In this document: piece by piece, positions 1 to 4,654 of the stretch
Position numbering within the stretch: the stretch's first letter is position 1
Layout: each line of letters opens with the position of its first letter
DNA from: GW2011-AR5 sp041645025
Lineage (GTDB): Archaea > Aenigmatarchaeota > Aenigmatarchaeia > GW2011-AR5
Direction: 5' to 3'
Assembly: GCA_041645025.1 (NCBI GenBank)
Contig: JBAZQV010000026.1
Location: forward strand, 1 to 12,512
Length of the DNA: 12,512 bases
Translations under genes and position numbers: made by a program
The notes under the pieces: model-generated
What the model saw: only the letters and a program-made list of their open reading frames with translations
Told to the model about the DNA's origin: nothing
Databases searched by the model: none

Positions 1-175
1 CAACTTTGAGGAAACAAAGAAACATCTGATAAATGCCTCGTTCTATGGTGAAACGGACAAATTTGAAGGAATAATTGAAAACATACTGGTAGGCCAGATA
101 GCTCCTGTTGGAACAGGAATGGTGGAGCTGGCTGTTGATATGGACAGGATGAAGAAGATGCGCAAAAAAGAGTAG
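1..175 (+). CDS. rpoA2: DNA-directed RNA polymerase subunit A'' (3' end only)
   Basis: This is the last 57 codons of the C-terminal half of the archaeal RNA polymerase largest subunit, which is split into A' and A''. The frame is open from base 2 to a TAG at 173-175. The visible part reads NFEETKKHLINASFYGETD and then a VGQIAPVGTGMVEL segment. These match the conserved end of the family, where a helix (FEETxxxLxxAA) precedes the VGQxxPxGTG loop near the cleft. The tail is basic (MKKMRKKE). The next gene is rpl30e, followed by nusA and rps12, which is the usual archaeal order downstream of rpoA2. The start and most of the protein lie outside the window. I am confident in the identity from motif and context together. 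Confidence 0.93.
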   Translation, partial: NFEETKKHLINASFYGETDKFEGIIENILVGQIAPVGTGMVELAVDMDRMKKMRKKE

Positions 176-186
176 TTGACTATCCG

Positions 187-207
187 CAAATAACATTAAG
201 TTATTTG
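187..207 (+). other. Hairpin between rpoA2 and rpl30e
   Basis: CAAATAAC (187-194) and GTTATTTG (200-207) form a perfect 8-bp stem with the 5-nt loop ATTAA. It lies in the 60-bp gap between the rpoA2 stop and the rpl30e start, 17 nt before the SD GGAG. It is AT-rich and has no T-run after it, so it does not look like a terminator. It could be a processing site or part of the rpl30e leader. Its role is unknown. Confidence 0.45.
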
Positions 208-235
208 GGATGTCAAAATTAAACGGAGTTGAATT

Positions 236-478
236 TTGAACATGATTAAAGACGATAAAATGATAATAGGCGCCAGACAGATAGCTGTTGCGGTAGAAAA
301 TGGAAAGGTAAAGAAAGTGGTCGTTGCGAAGAACTGCCCAAAGACCATCATAGCAAAACTGGGCAACATTAAGGTGGAAGTCTTCGACGGCGACCAGATA
401 CAGCTCGGCACGAAGTTGGGAAAGCCGTTTCCGGTCGCTATGGTCGGCTTCAAAGACATATACAGTGAATTAAAATAA
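236..478 (+). CDS. rpl30e: 50S ribosomal protein L30e (eL30)
   Basis: This is a small RNA-binding protein of the L7Ae/L30e superfamily in the large ribosomal subunit. At 78-80 residues it is shorter than the usual 95-105. The visible family pattern is GARQIAVAVENGKVKKVVVAKNCP near the N-terminus (helix, then strand, then the AxNCP turn that contacts kinked RNA). The C-terminal half has VEVFDG and LGTKLGKPFPVAMVGF, the strand-helix-strand that closes the fold. The start is ambiguous: TTG at 236 lies 7 nt after the SD GGAG (225-228), while ATG at 242 lies 13 nt after it. Spacing favours TTG. The position between rpoA2 and nusA is the standard archaeal one. The compact size suggests loss of internal loop residues. 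Confidence 0.88.
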   Translation: MNMIKDDKMIIGARQIAVAVENGKVKKVVVAKNCPKTIIAKLGNIKVEVFDGDQIQLGTKLGKPFPVAMVGFKDIYSELK

Positions 479-481
479 GGC

Positions 482-500
482 TTTTCTTTGAAAAAGAAAA
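482..500 (+). terminator. Small A/T hairpin after rpl30e
   Basis: TTTTCTTT (482-489) and AAAGAAAA (493-500) form an 8-bp stem with a 3-nt loop, starting 3 bp after the rpl30e stop codon. Archaeal termination mainly needs T-runs in the coding strand, and the T4CT3 stretch could serve weakly. The similar sequence at 1161-1180 lies before a gene, so the role is uncertain. Confidence 0.35.
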
Positions 501-504
501 TCCT

Positions 505-593
505 TATAGCTCTACAAGGAAACAAACAAGATATTACTTCCTTGTGAGCTATATGTGAACCCAGTAAATCATATCCAGAATCTTTACTGGGTT
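505..593. repeat. Two-hairpin dispersed element, copy A
   Basis: This is an 89-bp element that occurs again at 3837-3923 in the same orientation. Hairpin 1 (505-553) has TATAGCTC pairing with GAGCTATA, one bulged T (513), then ACAAGGAA pairing with TTCCTTGT: 16 bp in total around a 16-nt loop. A 4-nt linker (TGTG) follows. Hairpin 2 (558-593) has an 11-bp stem, AACCCAGTAAA with TTTACTGGGTT, around a 14-nt loop beginning TCAT. The first 19 bases are identical to copy B. The element fills the rpl30e-nusA gap with no gene in it. No RNA family known to me matches it. Confidence 0.8.
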
Positions 594-612
594 AACTATA
601 AGACAAAAGAAA

Positions 613-644
613 CATATTAAACAAGAAGAGATTAATCAAAGAGG
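613..644 (+). promoter_or_regulatory. nusA upstream signals: possible TATA box and SD
   Basis: An A/T stretch ACATATTAAAC (612-622) lies about 33 bp before the nusA-like start and could be a TATA box giving a very short leader. The SD GAGG (641-644) is 5 nt before the ATG at 650. The SD is convincing; the TATA box is only a candidate, because rpl30e and nusA could also be co-transcribed. Confidence 0.4.
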
Positions 645-649
645 ATAAT

Positions 650-1054
650 ATGAAAGTAACCCTTGACCAGAATGCCATTCAATCGATGAACATATTTCAA
701 ACTCTAACCGGCGCTTCGGTAATGGACGCCATAAACGAAGAGGATGAGATTTATTTTGTTATCGCTCAGGGCCAATACGGCTCTACGGTCGGCAAGAATG
801 GATCAAAGATAAAGAATGCCGAGCGTGTTTTCAAAAAAAGCATAAAGGTTTTTGAATACGCGGAAACTCTGGAGGATTTCGTAAAAAACATCATACCTGG
901 CATACAGGAATTCACGCTTAAGGATAATGCTATCACGGTAAAAATCAAGCCTTCGGAAAGGGCGCGGGCAATCGGCAAGAACGGCAAAAATATAAAAGTA
1001 ATAAACAAGTTCCTCCAGCGCCTGTTTGACGTAGCGTCGCTCAAAATAAAATAG
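650..1054 (+). CDS. nusA: NusA-like KH-domain transcription factor
   Basis: This is a 134-residue archaeal NusA homologue. Archaeal NusA consists only of the two KH RNA-binding domains of the bacterial protein and lacks the RNAP-binding N-terminal and S1 domains. Both KH signature loops are visible: VGKNGSKIKNAERVF near residue 45 and IGKNGKNIKVINKFL near residue 111. Each has the GxxG (GKNG) RNA-gripping loop. The linker VFEYAETLEDFVKNIIPG is typical of the family. The protein probably binds nascent RNA in the elongation complex. It is preceded by an SD (GAGG, 5-nt spacing) and sits between rpl30e and rps12, the conserved archaeal position. Length and motifs are normal for the family. Confidence 0.93.
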   Translation: MKVTLDQNAIQSMNIFQTLTGASVMDAINEEDEIYFVIAQGQYGSTVGKNGSKIKNAERVFKKSIKVFEYAETLEDFVKNIIPGIQEFTLKDNAITVKIKPSERARAIGKNGKNIKVINKFLQRLFDVASLKIK

Positions 1055-1091
1055 CCAGAGGTTCGTTTTTAAGCTTTACATCATAATTTAC

Positions 1092-1180
1092 CGAAGATAA
1101 CGAAGATAATATTGAATTGAAGTTCTTGTAGATCCCATGTTTTTCTTGGGAATACAAAAACTTCTTTTTTCAAAAAGAAG
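1092..1180 (+). promoter_or_regulatory. rps12 upstream region: tandem repeat and two hairpins
   Basis: A tandem repeat of CGAAGATAA (1092-1100 and 1101-1109) runs into an A/T stretch GATAATATTGAA that could be a TATA box (centre about 1110, predicted start about 1136). Two hairpins follow in the putative leader. TCCCA/TGGGA (1133-1137 with 1147-1151) has a T-rich 9-nt loop. CTTCTTTTT/AAAAAGAAG (1161-1169 with 1172-1180) is a 9-bp stem ending 7 nt before the rps12 ATG. The second hairpin would hide the weak ribosome-binding site. Autogenous control is possible but not shown. Confidence 0.4.
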
Positions 1181-1187
1181 GGTTTGT

Positions 1188-1613
1188 ATGGCAGGAGAAT
1201 TTGCAGCAAGAAAACTGAAAAGAGACAGAAAGAAGTACAAGTGGAAGCAGATTAAGTATAGAAATAGGATTCTCCAACTCAAAAAGAAAAAAGATCCTTT
1301 GGAAGGCTCACCGCAGGCCAAGGGCATAGTTCTTGAGAAGCGAATAGTCGAGCAGAAACAGCCGCACTCGGGGCTCATAAAATGTGTCCGTGTCCGCCTT
1401 ATAAAAAACGGCAAGCAGATAACTGCTCATGTGCCGCGAACAGGCGCAATAAACCACGTTTCCGAGCACGACCAGGTGATAGTCGAGGGCATCGGAGGCA
1501 GCCAGGGCGGCGCAGTGGGAAGCATGTCCGGCGTAAAATACGCGGTCGTAAAGGTCAATGATATTTCTCTGGAAATGATAAGAACAGGCAGGAAGCAGAA
1601 ATCCCTAAAATAA
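1188..1613 (+). CDS. rps12: 30S ribosomal protein S12 (uS12)
   Basis: This is the decoding-centre protein of the small subunit. It has 141 residues from the ATG at 1188, in line with archaeal S12 (about 140-147). An upstream ATG at 1137 is in frame but would add a hydrophobic stretch not seen in the family. Recognisable parts are the archaeal MAGEFAARKLKRDRKK start, DPLEGSPQAKGIVLEK, CVRVRLIKNGKQITAHVP, INHVSEHDQVIVEGIGG and the final VVKVNDISL. The loops facing the codon-anticodon helix are unusual. The family's QPNSAIRKC is QPHSGLIKC here, and GDIPGVR is GSMSGVK. The SD is weak (AAGGG). Rps7 follows after 10 bp, so the two are almost surely co-transcribed. Confidence 0.93.
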   Translation: MAGEFAARKLKRDRKKYKWKQIKYRNRILQLKKKKDPLEGSPQAKGIVLEKRIVEQKQPHSGLIKCVRVRLIKNGKQITAHVPRTGAINHVSEHDQVIVEGIGGSQGGAVGSMSGVKYAVVKVNDISLEMIRTGRKQKSLK

Positions 1614-1623
1614 GTGGTAATAT

Positions 1624-2349
1624 ATGAGAATGTCCAACAGAACAACAGATAGAACAGATGGCGAAAGAAGAGACAGGACTGATGAAAGAAGACCGTATGA
1701 AAGGCGGGAAAGAAAACCGCGAATTGTAAAGCAAGTCAAGAAAAGGGAAAAAACTGTATTTGATGTTAAACTCTTTAACCGATGGGATTCCAATGTTGCT
1801 GTAAATGATCCCAGCCTCAAGGGCTACATAAATCTTGATCCAAAAATATTACCGCGCTCCGCAGGCACCCAGCGCGGGCGATTCCACAAATCAAGAATGC
1901 ACATAGTCGAAAGGCTTGCACTAAAAATGCTTGTTTCCGGCCACGTAGGCAAGAAACACCGACTAACATCAGGCAAATTCTCCGGCAACTACATAAACGT
2001 GCTGGATGCAGTCGAGCGAGCGCTGGGAATAATAGAAAAGAAGGAAAACAAAAACCCGATAGAAATTCTCGTCAGGGCAATAGAAAATGCGGCACTGCGC
2101 GAAGAGGTTATTTCTTTCCAGATGGGGAGTATAATGGCGCGTGAGTCCGTGATAACAGCGCCGCAGAGACGCGTTGACAAGACGCTGCGTGCTATCGCGC
2201 AAAGCGCCTACAGGCGTGCGTTCAACAAAAACAAGGGGCTCGCTGAGGCACTGGCAGACGAGTTGCTGGCTGCGTACAAGAACAGCGGCGACAGCTTCGC
2301 GATAAAGGAAAAGGAACGTGTAGAGCGCGAGGCAACCGGCGCAAGGTAA
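1624..2349 (+). CDS. rps7: 30S ribosomal protein S7 (uS7)
   Basis: This is the head-domain protein of the small subunit; it binds the 3' domain of 16S rRNA near the E site. It has 241 residues (239 if the second ATG at 1630 is used). The core starts near residue 44 with VFDVKLFNRWDS and continues through HIVERLALKMLVSG, then the archaeal NPIEILVRAIENAALREEV helix and ESVITAPQRRVDKTLRAIAQSAYRRAF, which is diagnostic. The C-terminal helix ADELLAAYKNSGDSFAIKEKERVEREA matches the family end. The first 43 residues are a low-complexity Arg/Glu/Asp extension (RTDGERRDRTDERRPYERRE) that is longer and more charged than usual. The SD is weak (GTGGT, 5 nt before the ATG). It forms an operon with rps12, 10 bp upstream. 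Confidence 0.95.
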   Translation: MRMSNRTTDRTDGERRDRTDERRPYERRERKPRIVKQVKKREKTVFDVKLFNRWDSNVAVNDPSLKGYINLDPKILPRSAGTQRGRFHKSRMHIVERLALKMLVSGHVGKKHRLTSGKFSGNYINVLDAVERALGIIEKKENKNPIEILVRAIENAALREEVISFQMGSIMARESVITAPQRRVDKTLRAIAQSAYRRAFNKNKGLAEALADELLAAYKNSGDSFAIKEKERVEREATGAR

Positions 2350-2587
2350 TTTCGGATCTCCTCAAAAGTTGAATGAAAGGCCTATTTTTCCCGAAAAACT
2401 CTGTGAAATTAGAGGGTTTGAAGGGTGCAAAATCTTCTTTACGCCCGATAAAGCGCTTTTCCCGATGTAAAAATCTGGGTGCGTGCGAGAAATCCACGAA
2501 TCTTGCAAATCGATGACAACGGCAAAAATATACCCAGAAATTACCATTCAAGCTTTGTGATATTCCGTAATTTCATACCTTTTGATC
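2350..2587. other. Gene-free gap between rps7 and vapB
   Basis: There is no convincing gene in these 238 bases. A T5 run at 2385-2389 (CTATTTTTCCC), 35 bp after the rps7 stop, is a plausible archaeal terminator. Small inverted repeats follow: CTCT/AGAG near 2400-2415, GGGTG/CGCCC near 2424-2446, and the palindrome AAAGCGCTTT near 2450. They could belong to a short RNA, but no known family was recognised. A 61-codon minus-strand ORF (2362-2547) shows no family features and no ribosome-binding site. Confidence 0.35.
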
Positions 2588-2616
2588 TATTTAAATTCAT
2601 TATAATGTATTATAAT
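2588..2616 (+). promoter_or_regulatory. vapBC promoter and candidate operator
   Basis: A TATA box (TATTTAAAT, 2588-2596) is centred about 26 bp before the GTG at 2618, predicting a leaderless transcript. Between them lie two identical perfect palindromes, ATTATAAT (2599-2606 and 2609-2616). They are separated by GT and so repeat every 10 bp, one helical turn. Antitoxins of the AbrB/VapB type usually bind such paired palindromes over their own start site, so this is a good operator candidate. Confidence 0.6.
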
Positions 2617-2617
2617 A

Positions 2618-2845
2618 GTGATAAGAATGCCACAGCCATTCCAAGCCAAACTCAGAAGGATAGGGACTTCTATAGGTATATTGCTGCCTAGCGAGCAACT
2701 CAACGCAATCGGCTCAGATGTAGGCGACGACGTGGAAATAGTGCTTCTCAGGCATAGAAAAGGCAAGGATATAGAAAGAGGCTTTGGGATGGCAAAAGGC
2801 TTCTCGAAACCTTTCAAACGTGACAAAAAAACAAGAGAATTCTGA
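2618..2845 (+). CDS. vapB: VapB-type antitoxin, AbrB/SpoVT fold
   Basis: This is a 75-residue DNA-binding antitoxin. It probably represses its own operon and uses its C-terminal tail to block the VapC nuclease. The AbrB-type swapped-hairpin N-terminus is visible as AKLRRIGTSIGILLPSEQL (about residues 10-28), the family's RRIGNSxGIxLP pattern, followed by VGDDVEIVLLR. The tail from about residue 48 is Lys/Arg-rich with aromatics (GFSKPFKRDKK), as expected for a toxin-binding segment. The start is GTG at 2618, placed by the TATA spacing; ATG at 2627 is the alternative and has no SD. Its stop overlaps the vapC start by one base (TGATG), so the two are translationally coupled. Base composition is AT-rich, consistent with a mobile module. 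Confidence 0.8.
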   Translation: MIRMPQPFQAKLRRIGTSIGILLPSEQLNAIGSDVGDDVEIVLLRHRKGKDIERGFGMAKGFSKPFKRDKKTREF

Positions 2846-3219
2846 TGCTGCTCGACACTTCCTGCTGGATAGAATATTTCAAAGGTACAGGAAAAGGCGA
2901 AAAATTAAAAGAGCGCATGGAGAATCAGGAAGTATTCTACACGTGTCCCATAACTATTGCTGAAATATCCGTCTGGTGTCATAAAAACAATAAACTACCC
3001 AAGGATTTTATAACATCAATAAAAAAACTGTCAGTCATGATGGATATGAGCGAGGATATCCTGGCAGAAAGCGGCAGAATTTATCATGAAGAAAGGAAAA
3101 GAAACGGCAAAATAGGCCTAATAGACTGCATGATTTATGCAACGGCACAGATGCATGAACTCGTCCTGCTCACAAAAGATACAGATTTCAAAAACCTGAA
3201 AGATGTTAAAATACTTTAG
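2845..3219 (+). CDS. vapC: VapC-type toxin, PIN-domain ribonuclease
   Basis: This 124-residue protein is a single PIN domain, a Mg2+-dependent RNase. VapC toxins cut tRNA or rRNA and stop translation when the antitoxin is lost. All expected acidic residues are present: D4 in MLLDTSCW, E40 in ITIAEISVW, D94 in GLIDCMIYATA, and D112/D114 in LTKDTDF. The length is normal. It overlaps vapB by one base and has no SD of its own, so it is translated by coupling. Its last bases overlap, tail to tail, the remnant of a dehydrogenase gene on the other strand. The RNA target cannot be told from sequence. Nothing suggests inactivation. Confidence 0.9.
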   Translation: MLLDTSCWIEYFKGTGKGEKLKERMENQEVFYTCPITIAEISVWCHKNNKLPKDFITSIKKLSVMMDMSEDILAESGRIYHEERKRNGKIGLIDCMIYATAQMHELVLLTKDTDFKNLKDVKIL

Positions 3220-3320
3220 CAGTATCCGCCATCTACTTCCTTTGCAAATTCAATAGCGGTAGCCCTTCCGATTCCCCTGCTAGAACCAGTGACAAGAACA
3301 ACTTTGTTTTTGAATCTCAT
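3216..3320 (-). pseudogene. Short-chain dehydrogenase remnant with internal deletion
   Basis: This minus-strand frame has an ATG (3320-3318), 34 codons and a TAA. It starts MRFKNKVVLVTGSSRGIGRA, the first strand and the TGxxxGIG cofactor loop of FabG-type short-chain dehydrogenases, and continues ATAIEFAKE. It then jumps to VDGGYC and stops. VDGGY is the usual extreme C-terminus of these proteins (about 245 residues). The simplest reading is an in-frame deletion of roughly 210 codons that joined the two ends, near codons 28-29. The Ser-Tyr-Lys catalytic residues are gone, so it cannot be an enzyme. It overlaps the vapC stop tail to tail; arrival of vapBC next to it may be related to its decay. 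Confidence 0.75.
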
Positions 3321-3356
3321 GGAGTAACTTTGTAAATAAATCCTTCACAAGTTCCT

Positions 3357-3812
3357 TTAGGGTGTAGTCGTCCACACACATCCGCCTCTCTCCCTTGCCT
3401 GACGCTCGTACTCGGCAAACTGCTCGCGGTATTTTACGTTTGGCTCGTAGATATGGACAACAGCAAGACCTTCTGCAACCATCTCCATGTTGATGTTCGC
3501 ATCGTCAAGATAAACATACCTGAGCAGGCGGCCATACTGGTCCTTGTCTTCCTTGTCAGCTTCCAGTGTTATGTTCTTGAGCAGAACAAGCTCTTCCATG
3601 CGCTCCTTGGCCTCGGCATAGCAGTTCTCTCCTTTCTCGCGCGTGTCAATATTCAGAAGGCGGACGCGCTGGCCGCCCTCGATAACTATGGTGTCGCCGT
3701 CCACGACCTTTGTAACATAGGTTTCTTCCCTTATAGGCGGGATAGAAGAATTAATCAAATAGGCCGCAACCATGATAATGACGAAAACAAGTGACATTGT
3801 CCTTTTGCGCAT
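3357..3812 (-). CDS. Membrane-anchored thermonuclease (SNase family)
   Basis: This is a 151-residue staphylococcal-nuclease-fold enzyme that hydrolyses DNA or RNA with Ca2+. Residues 7-20 (SLVFVIIMVAAYLI) form one membrane segment or uncleaved signal anchor, which would place the catalytic domain outside the cell. The OB-fold domain starts near residue 31. VVDGDT (36-41) supplies Asp40; VRLLNIDTRE supplies Arg51, Asp56 and Glu59; DQYGRLL supplies Arg95. These match SNase Asp21, Arg35, Asp40, Glu43 and Arg87. Proline of the usual DTPE is Arg58 here. The end, YEPNVKYREQFAEYERQAR followed by GGCVW, is also typical. The start is supported by a TATA box 25 bp upstream (leaderless). It lies downstream of the pentapeptide gene on the same strand. 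Confidence 0.9.
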   Translation of the reverse strand: MRKRTMSLVFVIIMVAAYLINSSIPPIREETYVTKVVDGDTIVIEGGQRVRLLNIDTREKGENCYAEAKERMEELVLLKNITLEADKEDKDQYGRLLRYVYLDDANINMEMVAEGLAVVHIYEPNVKYREQFAEYERQARERGGCVWTTTP

Positions 3813-3832
3813 AATTAAATTTGATTCGGCGG

Positions 3833-3840
3833 CTTTTATA
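3833..3840 (-). promoter_or_regulatory. TATA box of the thermonuclease gene
   Basis: On the minus strand GAGCTATAAAAG reads through this point. The TATAAAAG core is centred about 25 bp before the ATG at 3812, predicting a leaderless transcript. It overlaps one end of the dispersed element copy B, so the element provides or borders the promoter. Confidence 0.6.
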
Positions 3841-3923
3841 GCTCTACAAGGAAACGGTTGATATTATTTCCTTTTGAGCTATATATGAACCAAATAAATC
3901 ATGTTCTGTTTATTTATTTGGTT
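3837..3923. repeat. Two-hairpin dispersed element, copy B
   Basis: This is an 87-bp second copy of the element at 505-593. Hairpin 1 (3837-3883) has TATAGCTC/GAGCTATA, the same bulged T (3845), then a stem with one C-T mismatch, around a shorter loop. The linker is TATG. Hairpin 2 (3888-3923) has AACCAAATAAA pairing with TTTATTTGGTT; its 36-nt length equals copy A. Compared with copy A, a C-G pair and a G-C pair have both become A-T, which keeps the stem. One arm of hairpin 2 encodes the last codons and stop (TAA at 3912-3910) of the minus-strand pentapeptide gene. In that orientation it may act as its transcript end. Confidence 0.8.
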
Positions 3924-4620
3924 CATTATTTTTCTTATAGCCGCCTGCTGTTTCGTACGGCTTTTTTGATTTGTAGGGGTCTGTATTCATACCGTAGAAA
4001 AAGGCCTCCACTGCGCCTTTTGCCTCGCCGTAGGTAAGCGGAGCGTCGCTGTAGTCTGCCTGAGATGCGTACTTATCTTTTTTCTCTTCTGGCTGAGCAA
4101 GATTATAACGATCGATACTCTCACGAATCAAGTCTTTTACTTTAAGCCTCGCACCCAAATCCATACGTTCAACGGTACCCATCAACATTCTTGATAATTC
4201 TTCTATTTCCGCCTCAGAAACCTGTGATAGATCTGTTATGATTTTGAATTGTGTAGAAGATGATATATCAATGCCCGGACTGTTTATCATCCCAAACCAA
4301 CGCAGGTTGGATCTCTTCATAGCAGATTTGAAAAACTGATAGTTGTCAAATAATGTCATCTCTATGTTGCACATGTCAAATATCAGGTCATCTGCTCTTC
4401 CATTGTAAAAGCTGCCGGAGTAAACAGTGCACTGCTCGAATGTGCATGTCTTAAAAGAGCAGTTCCTGAACGTACAAAGTAAGAGCTTGCAGTTACGAAA
4501 AACAATATTCTCAAAGGTCGCGTCAGCTATGTCAAAAAACTGCATAAGGCAGTTGGAGAAAAGACGCTGACCACCCTTATACAAATCGAGAAACTGCTTC
4601 TGCGTGATGATTTCCTGCAT
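3910..4620 (-). CDS. Pentapeptide-repeat protein, Cys-rich, with C-terminal extension
   Basis: This is a 236-residue protein of unknown role. Residues about 32-115 carry degenerate pentapeptide repeats, which build a square beta-helix. Phe or Leu recurs every five residues (ATFENIVFRNCKLLLCTFRN, then CSFKTCTFEQCTVYSGSF). Cysteine fills many positions, which is unusual for a pentapeptide protein. After the helix comes an acidic/helical segment (EAEIEELSRMLMGTVERMD) and a Lys/Tyr-rich tail (DPYKSKKPYETAGGYKKN). There is no signal peptide or membrane segment. A TATA-like CTTAAGTT about 28 bp upstream (inside the end of lrp) and the lack of an SD suggest a leaderless mRNA, though read-through from lrp is possible. 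The final NEPNK and the stop lie inside the dispersed element copy B. Confidence 0.75.
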   Translation of the reverse strand: MQEIITQKQFLDLYKGGQRLFSNCLMQFFDIADATFENIVFRNCKLLLCTFRNCSFKTCTFEQCTVYSGSFYNGRADDLIFDMCNIEMTLFDNYQFFKSAMKRSNLRWFGMINSPGIDISSSTQFKIITDLSQVSEAEIEELSRMLMGTVERMDLGARLKVKDLIRESIDRYNLAQPEEKKDKYASQADYSDAPLTYGEAKGAVEAFFYGMNTDPYKSKKPYETAGGYKKNNEPNK

Positions 4621-4638
4621 GATGAAAATAATATCATG
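4618..4638 (-). promoter_or_regulatory. Inverted repeat over the pentapeptide gene start
   Basis: CATGAT (4618-4623) and ATCATG (4633-4638) form an inverted repeat with a 9-nt spacer that covers the start codon and the predicted transcription start. It could be an operator for the neighbouring Lrp-type regulator or another factor. The arms are short and could arise by chance. Confidence 0.3.
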
Positions 4639-4654
4639 AGAAAAACTTAAGAGT

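Noticed and set aside
1137..1187. Upstream ATG extending rps12 by 17 codons
   Set aside because: The added residues come from the leader hairpins and do not match any S12 N-terminus; the MAGEFA start fits the family.
2500..2512. CGATGAC as a C box of a C/D guide RNA in the rps7-vapB gap
   Set aside because: It does not match RTGATGA well, and no paired D, C' and D' boxes at guide spacing were found.
2362..2547. 61-codon minus-strand ORF in the rps7-vapB gap
   Set aside because: No recognisable domain, no SD, no TATA box at proper distance, and no overlap with a known remnant.
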